Assembly (NCBI GenBank): GCA_016342495.1
Contig: JAEIOG010000059.1
Span: 1-32,701, forward strand
Direction of reading: 5' to 3'
Length of the DNA: 32,701 nt
Source: Phycisphaerae bacterium
Lineage (GTDB): Bacteria; Planctomycetota; Phycisphaerae; Sedimentisphaerales; SM23-30
This document shows positions 22,450 through 29,718 of this stretch, one piece after another (the first letter of the stretch is position 1; every line of letters starts with the position of its first letter). The position numbers and the translations under genes were made by a program. The notes beneath the pieces were generated by a model that searched no databases, was not told where the DNA came from, and saw only the letters and a program-made list of their open reading frames with translations.

Positions 22450-25044
22450 ATGCATACCGTAAGAACATTCGTTGTAGTGCCATCATTGCCAAATGAATTG
22501 ATGCGGCTGAAAGAGATCGCCAATAATATGTGGTGGTGTTGGGATCACGATGCGATTGACCTTTTCAGAAGGCTGGACCGTGACCTGTGGGAAAAATGTT
22601 ATCATAATCCAGTAAAAATGCTGGGTCAACTATCTCAGGAAAAGCTTGATGCTGCTCGCAATGACAGAGCACTGCTGGCTCATCTGGAGCGAGTTTGTGA
22701 TAAGATGGATCATTATATGCAGGATCAGAGCTGGTATGATACGCTAACAGACAGTAAAGGGGCTGGCACAATCGCGTATTTCAGTGCGGAATTTGCATTG
22801 AATGAATGCCTGCCGCTGTATTCTGGTGGTTTGGGGGTATTAGCTGGCGATCACCTGAAAAGTGCTTCTGACCTTGGCGTCAACCTTGTTGGTGTAGGGC
22901 TGTTATATCGCCAGGGATATTTTCAACAGTATTTAAATGCTGATGGTTGGCAGCAGGAAGCTTATCCTGAAAATGATTTTTATAATATGCCGGTTAGTCT
23001 GGTGATGTACGAAGATGGTCGTCCGATCCGTTTTCATGTTGATGTAGCTGGCCAGGATGTTGTCGTTCAGGTCTGGAAAGTTCAGGTTGGACGTATCAAT
23101 CTTTATCTGCTTGATACCAATCTGCGTTGTAACAAAATCGAAGATCGACAAATTACATCCCAGCTTTATGGTGGCGATAATAATATGCGACTGCGTCAGG
23201 AAATTATCCTGGGCGTAGGTGGTTATCGTGCTTTACAGGCAGTTGGTATTAATCCTGCTGTTTGCCATATGAATGAAGGCCATGCGGCATTTCTTTCGCT
23301 GGAAAGAGTTCGTCAATATATGGAAAAATACAATCTAAACTTTACCCAGGCCCGCGAAGCGACAATCTGCGGCAATGTCTTTACTACCCACACTCCGGTT
23401 CCTGCTGGTCATGATGCTTTTTCACCGGGCCAGATGGAAAAACATTTCAGTAATTTCTGCAAACAGTTGGGGCTGAAATGGGAAGATTTTATCGCTCTTG
23501 GCCGCAATGCTGTCAATGATGCCAATTCGCCATTTAGCATGACTAATCTGGCTTTGAAAATGTCAGTTTTCCGCAATGGGGTTTCGGAATTGCACGGTGA
23601 AGTTTCACGGCATATGTGTCAGAATGTCTGGGAAGGTGTCCCGGCTGAAGAAGTGCCAATTGATTCTATTACTAATGGTATTCATGTACGTAGCTGGATA
23701 TCGCATGAAATGTCGGATTTGTTTGATCGCTATCTTGGCCCGGAATGGTTTAAGCCTCCGATGACTCAGGCTTCGTTCAAATCGATAGATGAAATCCCTG
23801 ATGAAGAAATATGGAGAACACATGAGCGCCGAAGAGAACGTTTGGTTTCTTTTGCTCGTAAGCATGTTCGCAATCAGCTCAAGCAGCGTGGTTCCAGCCC
23901 GGCTGATATCGCTCTTTGTGATGAGATTTTAGATCCTGAAGCATTGACGATAGGTTTTGCCCGTCGTTTTGCTACCTATAAACGTGGTGCATTATTGTTC
24001 AGAGATGTAGAACGTTTTGCGAAACTTTTATCAAATAAAGATCGTCCTGTACAGATTCTCTTTGCTGGTAAATCGCATCCGCGTGATACCGAAGGTAAAG
24101 AGCTTATCCGTACAATCATACATCATCTTGGCCATGAAGAATTCAGACGTCGCGTCGTTTTCCTGGAAAATTATGATATTAATGTTGCCCGTTATCTTGT
24201 TCAGGGCGTTGACGTTTGGCTTAATACTCCACGACGTGGTATGGAAGCTTCTGGTACATCGGGTATGAAAGTTCTCGCCAATGGTGGTCTGAACTGTTCT
24301 ATTCTGGATGGCTGGTGGTGCGAAGGCTATAATCGTGAAGTAGGCTGGGCTATCGGCCAGGGCGAATCTTATCAGGATAAGCTTTATGAGGATGAAGTAG
24401 AATCGCATATGCTTTATAATCTGCTCGAAAACGAAATCATTCCTTTGTATTATGACCGTGGCCCAGACAGGTTGCCGCGTAATTGGATCCAAAGAATGAA
24501 AAATTCTATCCAGCAGATTACGCCGGTATTTTCTACTTCTCGTATGGTTTCTGACTATACAGAGAAATTTTATCTGCCAGCGGCAGTTCGCTATAGTAGA
24601 TTTAACAGCAATGAAAGAGCTATTGCCTGTGAACTTGCTGACTGGAAAGCCGGCATTTATGATCGATGGAACGAAGTCCAGATAGGCAAAGTAGATGTTA
24701 TCTCTTCTGGTGAGCTATTGGTTGGCGGAAAGCTGCAGGCTCGTTGCCATGTGAACCTTGGTTCTATCGCACCTGAGGATGTTTCTGTCGAAATGTATCA
24801 GGGTCCATTGGATTCCCAGGGAGCTATTACTAATGGTATAGCGGTTCCGATGGAATGCATAGGCCAGGCAGCTGAAGGTCAGCATATATTCAATGGCTTT
24901 ATCCCATGCCAGTCTAGTGGCTTATGTGGCTTTTCTATCAGAGTTATTCCTAGCCATCCGGAATTGGCCGACAAATATGATTTGAGGCTTATCCGATGGG
25001 AACAAACTGACCTTGAGCCAGCTTCAACGGCGACGAAATGCTAA
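22450..25044 (+). CDS. glgP: Alpha-glucan (glycogen/starch) phosphorylase
   Basis: GT35-family enzyme that releases glucose-1-phosphate from alpha-1,4-glucan using phosphate and PLP, in the cytoplasm; it provides storage-glycogen breakdown. At 864 residues it belongs to the type with an extra N-terminal domain (DUF3417-like, about 10-110, with NNMWWCWDHDA). The phosphorylase core begins at AYFSAEFALNECLPLYSGGLGVLAGDHLKSASDLG; MNEGHAAF and TTHTPVPAGHDAF are typical; the PLP lysine is K607 in EASGTSGMKVLANGG. The C-terminal 120 residues carry a small beta-domain as in relatives. A good ribosome site is not obvious (AAGGCAG nearby). It is a single gene with its own terminator; no other glycogen genes are adjacent. 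Confidence 0.95.
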   Translation: MHTVRTFVVVPSLPNELMRLKEIANNMWWCWDHDAIDLFRRLDRDLWEKCYHNPVKMLGQLSQEKLDAARNDRALLAHLERVCDKMDHYMQDQSWYDTLTDSKGAGTIAYFSAEFALNECLPLYSGGLGVLAGDHLKSASDLGVNLVGVGLLYRQGYFQQYLNADGWQQEAYPENDFYNMPVSLVMYEDGRPIRFHVDVAGQDVVVQVWKVQVGRINLYLLDTNLRCNKIEDRQITSQLYGGDNNMRLRQEIILGVGGYRALQAVGINPAVCHMNEGHAAFLSLERVRQYMEKYNLNFTQAREATICGNVFTTHTPVPAGHDAFSPGQMEKHFSNFCKQLGLKWEDFIALGRNAVNDANSPFSMTNLALKMSVFRNGVSELHGEVSRHMCQNVWEGVPAEEVPIDSITNGIHVRSWISHEMSDLFDRYLGPEWFKPPMTQASFKSIDEIPDEEIWRTHERRRERLVSFARKHVRNQLKQRGSSPADIALCDEILDPEALTIGFARRFATYKRGALLFRDVERFAKLLSNKDRPVQILFAGKSHPRDTEGKELIRTIIHHLGHEEFRRRVVFLENYDINVARYLVQGVDVWLNTPRRGMEASGTSGMKVLANGGLNCSILDGWWCEGYNREVGWAIGQGESYQDKLYEDEVESHMLYNLLENEIIPLYYDRGPDRLPRNWIQRMKNSIQQITPVFSTSRMVSDYTEKFYLPAAVRYSRFNSNERAIACELADWKAGIYDRWNEVQIGKVDVISSGELLVGGKLQARCHVNLGSIAPEDVSVEMYQGPLDSQGAITNGIAVPMECIGQAAEGQHIFNGFIPCQSSGLCGFSIRVIPSHPELADKYDLRLIRWEQTDLEPASTATKC

Positions 25045-25068
25045 GTATAGCTTGATATTGATTTTTAT

Positions 25069-25104
25069 AAACCTCGGAACAACAATGAGTTCCGGGGTTT
25101 TTTT
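25069..25104 (+). terminator. Terminator of the glucan phosphorylase gene
   Basis: AAACCTCGGAAC pairs with GTTCCGGGGTTT (12 bp, one T-G) around an eight-base loop and is followed by more T residues. Confidence 0.9.
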
Positions 25105-25114
25105 ACGTTTGGGA

Positions 25115-25143
25115 TTGTATTTTAAGAGAATTTAGTTTATTAT
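25115..25143 (+). promoter_or_regulatory. Putative promoter of tyrS
   Basis: TTGTAT (25115-25120), 17 bases, TATTAT (25138-25143), about 80 bases before the start codon and just after the preceding terminator. Confidence 0.45.
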
Positions 25144-25224
25144 ACCTAGTTATATTTTTTATATGTGATGTGCATGACCTATAAGAGTCATGGTATTTAT
25201 TAGTTTGTAAGAAAGGTTCAGATT

Positions 25225-26496
25225 GTGACGAATGTGATGACAATTTTGCAAGAGCGTGGCTTTGTCAGCCAGGTTTCCGATAAAGATATGGCTAAAATTC
25301 TGGAAAAGCCCAGGACTATCTATATTGGATTTGACCCGACTGCTCCCAGTTTGCATATCGGTAACCTTTTGCAAATAATGCTCTTAGCACAATTTCAGCG
25401 TTGTGGCCATCGTCCTATAGCTTTAGTTGGCGGGGCAACGGGGATGATTGGCGACCCTTCGGGTAAATCTGCCGAACGGGTATTGCTTACCCCGGAAATT
25501 ATCCAGGAAAATATCAAAGGCATTCGCAATCAGTTAGCCCAGTTTCTGGATTTTGACTGTGGCGACAACTCAGCCTTACTGGTAAATAATGCCGACTGGA
25601 TGGGCCAGTTTACTTTCATTGATTTTTTACGTGATGTGGGTAAATTCTTCCGCGTAGGCGAAATGATGGGCAAAGAATCGGTCCGCAAGCGATTAAATAG
25701 CGAAACGGGCATGAGTTTTACCGAATTCAGTTATCAACTACTGCAGGGTTATGACTTTAATCATCTTTGCAATGAATATAATTGTGAGATCCAGGCTGGT
25801 GGCGATGACCAGTGGGGCAATATTACCGCAGGTATCGACTGCACCCGTAAAATCTCCGGCAAACAGGTCTGGGGGATTACATCGCCATTGCTGACGACCG
25901 CATCGGGTCAGAAGTTTGGTAAAAGCGAAGGAGGGGCGATTTACCTTGATTCGCAGCTTACCAGCCCATATGAATTTTATCAATATTTTGTCCGGGTCGA
26001 TGACCGTGATGTTATTGAATTACTTAAACGTTTCACATTTTTATCTATGGATGAAATTAAAGATCTGGAAATTCAGGTAGCCGAAAATCCTGAAGCACGC
26101 CAGGCTCAAAAAGTATTAGCTTCTGAAGTTACCGCTTTGGTTCATGGTAAAGAGCAGCTTGACACTGTAATGAAAGCTACGCAGGTGCTTTTTGGCCAAC
26201 CGATAGAAGGTTTGACGGATAAAGAGTTGGCCGGAATTTTTGCCGATGTGCCCGGCTCAAAGATGCCAAAGGCCGCATTAGAAGCAGGTCTTTCAATATT
26301 GGATGCTTTTGCAGATACCAAGCTTTGTTCATCGCGTGGCGAAGCAAAAAAACTTATTAAAGCTGGCGGAGCTTATCTGAATAATAACAGAGTTACCGAT
26401 ATGGGCTTTAAGTTGACCGCTGAATCACTGGCATCAGAAACGACTTTAGTGCTTCGTAGCGGCAAGAAAAAATATCACCTGATAAGCTTTGAATAA
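25225..26496 (+). CDS. tyrS: Tyrosine--tRNA ligase
   Basis: Class I synthetase that charges tRNA-Tyr, cytoplasmic and dimeric in known bacteria. Numbered from GTG 25225 (423 residues): HIGN (44-47) in DPTAPSLHIGN is the HIGH motif, QAGGDDQWGNI is the tyrosine/adenylate region, and KFGKS (230-234) is the KMSKS motif; an S4-like RNA-binding domain closes the protein (SSRGEAKKLIKAGGAYLNNNRV, about 370-392). I prefer GTG over the ATG four codons later because GAAAGG lies eight bases before GTG. It is a single gene. Confidence 0.96.
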   Translation: MTNVMTILQERGFVSQVSDKDMAKILEKPRTIYIGFDPTAPSLHIGNLLQIMLLAQFQRCGHRPIALVGGATGMIGDPSGKSAERVLLTPEIIQENIKGIRNQLAQFLDFDCGDNSALLVNNADWMGQFTFIDFLRDVGKFFRVGEMMGKESVRKRLNSETGMSFTEFSYQLLQGYDFNHLCNEYNCEIQAGGDDQWGNITAGIDCTRKISGKQVWGITSPLLTTASGQKFGKSEGGAIYLDSQLTSPYEFYQYFVRVDDRDVIELLKRFTFLSMDEIKDLEIQVAENPEARQAQKVLASEVTALVHGKEQLDTVMKATQVLFGQPIEGLTDKELAGIFADVPGSKMPKAALEAGLSILDAFADTKLCSSRGEAKKLIKAGGAYLNNNRVTDMGFKLTAESLASETTLVLRSGKKKYHLISFE

Positions 26497-26498
26497 TT

Positions 26499-26526
26499 TT
26501 GACAGGATAACAGGGTGAATTAGATT
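26499..26526 (+). promoter_or_regulatory. Possible promoter upstream of the three-gene cassette
   Basis: TTGACA (26499-26504), 16 bases, TAGATT (26521-26526). It lies 225 bases before the first start codon, with a repeat in between, so the assignment is tentative. Confidence 0.35.
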
Positions 26527-26576
26527 GTTATTTTATCTTGTTTATCACAATAAAGTATAAGTTGAGTCTGTGATGC

Positions 26577-26646
26577 AATACGCAACAATCGCTATGGCTA
26601 TCGCGATATGATTTTTATCAGCATGGGCATAGCCCATCCTACCTGC
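26577..26646 (+). repeat. Hairpin repeat family, copy 4
   Basis: From AATACGCAACAATCGCTATG to CATCCTACCTGC, with intact GGGC-ATA-GCCC hairpin and the near-palindrome TATCGCGATA. It lies 80 bases after the tyrS stop and differs from the other copies mainly near the GGCATCGC/GCTATGGC part. Confidence 0.75.
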
Positions 26647-26751
26647 TAATATGGGTAATGTAGATGGCGTTGGATAGGAAATATTACAGAAAAAGTAAAT
26701 AGTAATGAAACTTGAGTAATCTATATAAATGATTATTGCAGCGAGAATAAA

Positions 26752-27327
26752 ATGAAACTACCAGAACTAAATAAACCAGAAAAATATGTTGGGCTTTATG
26801 TGATTGACTTTGGCGATAACTGCGCTGTGGGCTATACCGCACCAGAAGTGGCGGCTATTTTGGAATCTGAAAAATTCGCTTCGGCTAAGGTTTATAAAAT
26901 TCACCGGGCAACACCGGATGGATCGCTGGAGCTAAACGGCATATCCAATCAGCGGTTCACACTGGAAAGTGCGATGATTTTCCAGTGTCCAACTGAAACC
27001 ATCGCCAAAAATGATTATGCTCAATTGAAAGATATTGCTTCGGTCAATAACACACCATGTATGGCCAAGGTTCAGCTTGCCGAAATTGATGGGCAATATT
27101 TTATTGCCGCTATTTATCCGGCTGAGTATGAAAATGAAATAGGCCAATGGTTTGCTGATTCTGGATTCAAGGGCCATGGCTCTGTTGATGCTGGTGTTTC
27201 GCAGTTGGAAAGCTTCTATCAGATGAAGTGCAATATGATTGAATCAATTCAGCTTATTCCGGCAGGGCAGGAAGTGCGTGACTTTGCGACTTTGCTGGCT
27301 GCTGTTGGCGACGCTGTCCAAAGATAA
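26752..27327 (+). CDS. Protein of unknown function, first gene of a coupled cassette
   Basis: This 191-residue soluble protein has no signal peptide or membrane helix. It shows an alternating alpha/beta pattern, with KYVGLYVIDFGDNCAVGY near the start, EVAAILESEKFASAKVYKIHR, and near the end ESFYQMKCNMIESIQLIPAGQE. No catalytic motif is evident and I do not recognise the family. The ribosome site before the ATG is weak (GCGAGAA). Its stop codon overlaps the start of the next gene in the form TAATG, so the two are translationally coupled, and a third gene is joined the same way. A regulatory or binding role would be a guess. Confidence 0.72.
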   Translation: MKLPELNKPEKYVGLYVIDFGDNCAVGYTAPEVAAILESEKFASAKVYKIHRATPDGSLELNGISNQRFTLESAMIFQCPTETIAKNDYAQLKDIASVNNTPCMAKVQLAEIDGQYFIAAIYPAEYENEIGQWFADSGFKGHGSVDAGVSQLESFYQMKCNMIESIQLIPAGQEVRDFATLLAAVGDAVQR

Positions 27328-27524
27328 TGAAAACACTATACAAAAAACTTATAACCGCGATTGCTGTAGCGATGCTTTGGTTGATAACATCGAAAAAACA
27401 GAAAGCCAACAATGACACGATGGCTAAGATGGAATTTCGCACCAGCACCAAAAAAATGGGTTTGCGGTTCACCGAAAAAATCAGAAACCAGTGGCGATAC
27501 CGGTGGCTGAAAATTAAACGCTAA
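27327..27524 (+). CDS. Small membrane-anchored basic protein
   Basis: This 65-residue protein begins at the ATG that overlaps the upstream stop codon (TAATG at 27325-27329). It has one hydrophobic helix (about 7-20) and then a strongly basic tail with TSTKKMGLRFTEKIRNQWRY and four more lysines or arginines at the end, so it is probably anchored in the membrane with a cytoplasmic or nucleic-acid-facing tail. Its stop overlaps the next ATG in the same way (TAATG). Position and coupling support it as a real gene; the function is unknown. Confidence 0.68.
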   Translation: MKTLYKKLITAIAVAMLWLITSKKQKANNDTMAKMEFRTSTKKMGLRFTEKIRNQWRYRWLKIKR

Positions 27525-27538
27525 TGAAAGGAACGATT

Positions 27539-27925
27539 ATGAAAAATTTATTTATGTCGCTATTGCTATTAGCTCTTACTATTAGTTTTGCTGGCTGTCA
27601 CGCTATTGGGACCAGAGTTTATTCCAAAGGTGATTATGCCAAAATGGTTAAAGACCCTAAACAGGCCGATGTTGAACAATACCCGATTTTTCTGGGTACC
27701 CAACAAGCCTGGTATAATACCAATAAAAGTTTTGAACCAGACAGAGAAAGAAATTTCAAATTTGTCAGTATCGGTATCTTAAGTGCTATCGATATTCCAT
27801 TCAGCTTTGTTGGTGATGTGTTTATGCTCCCGCTTGACTTTGGCCTGTATTATAATACCAAAAGAATTCAGGATAAAGCAGAACGAGAAAACCCAGCCAG
27901 CCTTCGTGGCATGTGGCTGCAATAA
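27539..27925 (+). CDS. YceK/YidQ-like lipoprotein
   Basis: Predicted lipoprotein of 128 residues. I choose the ATG at 27539 because AAAGGA sits seven bases upstream and a clean lipoprotein signal follows, with lipobox F-A-G-C (cysteine at about 20); the ATG at 27524, overlapping the upstream stop, would add five residues. The mature part contains AIDIPFSFVGDVFMLPLDF (about 83-101), the block that marks the YceK/YidQ family of small lipoproteins in Gram-negative bacteria, whose role is not known. It ends 8 bases before a CGCGGAT-type repeat, and no terminator is visible. Confidence 0.8.
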   Translation: MKNLFMSLLLLALTISFAGCHAIGTRVYSKGDYAKMVKDPKQADVEQYPIFLGTQQAWYNTNKSFEPDRERNFKFVSIGILSAIDIPFSFVGDVFMLPLDFGLYYNTKRIQDKAERENPASLRGMWLQ

Positions 27926-27932
27926 TAATAAA

Positions 27933-27972
27933 ATCCGCGACGCTTCGCCTAATCCGCGAAATCGCGTTCTAT
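27933..27972 (-). repeat. CGCGGAT-type dispersed repeat, copy 4
   Basis: On the minus strand it reads ATAGAACGCGATTTCGCGGA and continues to a second CGCGGAT near its end. It lies immediately after the YceK-like gene and 22 bases before der. It is in the opposite orientation to the other three copies. Confidence 0.65.
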
Positions 27973-27994
27973 AGAAATTAAAGGATTAAAATAA

Positions 27995-29347
27995 ATGGCT
28001 CTATCTGTTGTAGCTATTGTTGGCCGACCAAATGTTGGCAAAAGTTCTCTGCTTAACGCTCTAGCGCGGCAGCGTATCAGCATAGTTGAAGAAACCGCTG
28101 GCGTTACCCGCGACCGTATCAGCACAATTATCGAGAAGGACGATCAGTTTTTTGAACTGGTCGATACTGGTGGTATTGGTATTGTCGATCATGACAATCT
28201 GACCTACCATGTTGAAGACCAGATCAATCTGGCTTTAGATCAGGCTGATCTGGTGGTGTTTGTTGTTGATATTCGTGAGGGCATCACTGTGCTTGACCGG
28301 CAGGTAGCCGACATGCTACGTAAGAAAAAGCTTAAGGTATTGTTAGTCGCTAACAAAGCGGATTCTTATGAATGGAATAATATGGCCGGAGAATTCTGTA
28401 AGCTGGGTTTTGACGAACCGATTTGTGTTTCAGCCGAGCATGGCCGTAATTGCGAGGAACTCGTCGAATATATTCTTTATAATCTCAAAGGTTTGGATAC
28501 CACCCGCCCGGAAGATACCGAAATGAAAGTAGCTGTTGTTGGCAAGCGTAATGCTGGCAAGAGCACATTCATTAACAGCTTAGCCGGCGAAGAACGTGTT
28601 ATTGTCAGCGAAGTTGCCGGAACGACTCGTGATGCTGTTGATGTTCGTATCGAGCGAGATGGCAAAACTATGCTGGTAATTGATACCGCTGGCGTTCGCA
28701 AAAAATCTAAAATAACCGATGGCTCAAATTCCATTGAATATTACAGCTATATCCGCGCTACCCAATCTATTCAGCGTGCTGATGTTGTGATGTTGTTTAT
28801 CGATGCGACATTACCAATTTCTCAAGTCGATAAAAAACTAGCCAGCTTCATCGCCACTAATTATAAGCCTTGTATTATCGTTATCAATAAATGGGATCTG
28901 GTTAAAGAAAATTCTTTGACCGATGATTATGCCGACTATATTGATAAGATTATGCCCGGTCTGGCTTATGCCCCAATTAGCTTTGTCACGGCAAAAGATG
29001 GCAAGAATGTTCATTCTTTGATGGACTTATCCCGCCAGCTTTATAAACAGGCGAAAACCAAAATTCCAACTGCTAAAATCAATAAAGCGATACGTTCCAT
29101 TACCGAAGGTCGAGTACCTTCTGCCCGTCGCAAAGTTGGCGGTTTGCCGAAATTCTATTATGGAACCCAGGTAGCGACATCTCCGCCAACCATATTGATG
29201 TTCGTGAACAAAGTTGAATTTATCGATGAAAATTATCGAAGATTCCTGGTGAATCGTTTGCGAGATATTTTGCCATTTTCAGAAATTCCAATCAGGATAC
29301 TGGTTCGCAGTCGTGGTGATAGTGAATCTGAGCCGAAAGAAGTATAA
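27995..29347 (+). CDS. der: GTPase Der (EngA), ribosome assembly
   Basis: Double GTPase needed for assembly of the 50S ribosomal subunit. The 450-residue protein has two G domains in tandem: P-loop 1 GRPNVGKS (10-17) with TRDR, DTGG and NKAD; P-loop 2 GKRNAGKS (183-190) with TRDA, DTAGVRKKS and NKWD. A KH-like domain (about 360-440) ends the protein, with the KFYYGTQVATSPPT block. AAAGGA precedes the ATG by ten bases. It is a single gene with its own terminator. Confidence 0.97.
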   Translation: MALSVVAIVGRPNVGKSSLLNALARQRISIVEETAGVTRDRISTIIEKDDQFFELVDTGGIGIVDHDNLTYHVEDQINLALDQADLVVFVVDIREGITVLDRQVADMLRKKKLKVLLVANKADSYEWNNMAGEFCKLGFDEPICVSAEHGRNCEELVEYILYNLKGLDTTRPEDTEMKVAVVGKRNAGKSTFINSLAGEERVIVSEVAGTTRDAVDVRIERDGKTMLVIDTAGVRKKSKITDGSNSIEYYSYIRATQSIQRADVVMLFIDATLPISQVDKKLASFIATNYKPCIIVINKWDLVKENSLTDDYADYIDKIMPGLAYAPISFVTAKDGKNVHSLMDLSRQLYKQAKTKIPTAKINKAIRSITEGRVPSARRKVGGLPKFYYGTQVATSPPTILMFVNKVEFIDENYRRFLVNRLRDILPFSEIPIRILVRSRGDSESEPKEV

Positions 29348-29354
29348 TAAAAAA

Positions 29355-29388
29355 AAGCCCGGGACACATTGAGGTCTCGGGCTTTTTT
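29355..29388 (+). terminator. Terminator of der
   Basis: AAGCCCGGGAC pairs with GTCTCGGGCTT (11 bp, one G-T) around an eight-base loop, followed by T residues. Confidence 0.92.
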
Positions 29389-29660
29389 ATTGCTTACGAT
29401 TTAGGGATATTTTCTTTTTTTCATTGTCAGGCTCAATTATTGATAGCCCGGTTATTTATTTTTTTCTAAAATTCCCATTAATGTGTAAGCCTGTTCACGG
29501 GATAATGTCTTTTAATGACAAAAAAAGGAAGGCGACAATGTTCTCGATGCTCATTAGAAGTAGTTGTGCCACCTTCACTATATAATACGATATAAAAATG
29601 GGAAGGTTGGAGAAAAGTTATAAAATTCAGGCCTGTCCATTTTACCGTTAACTGGTGCAT

Positions 29661-29690
29661 AAAAAAAGGTCCGCCAAAATTGACGAACCT
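29661..29690 (-). terminator. Terminator of alaS
   Basis: On the minus strand AGGTTCG pairs with CGGACCT (one T-G), loop of ten bases, followed by seven T residues, about 30 bases after the alaS stop. Confidence 0.75.
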
Positions 29691-29718
29691 ATTGAGCTTT
29701 ATATTGATTATATCGATT

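Larger units (their letters stand above)
29348..29718. other. Convergent intergenic region between der and alaS
   Basis: These 371 bases contain the der terminator and, on the other strand, the alaS terminator. Between them is AT-rich sequence with one imperfect hairpin (CCACCTTC near 29570 with GAAGGTTGG near 29605). I see no gene, repeat-family copy or recognisable RNA. Confidence 0.5.

Noticed and set aside
7408-27972. The regularly spaced CGCGGAT units and dispersed repeats as CRISPR
   Set aside because: The units are about 10 bases apart without unique spacers, the copies are scattered, and no cas gene is present.
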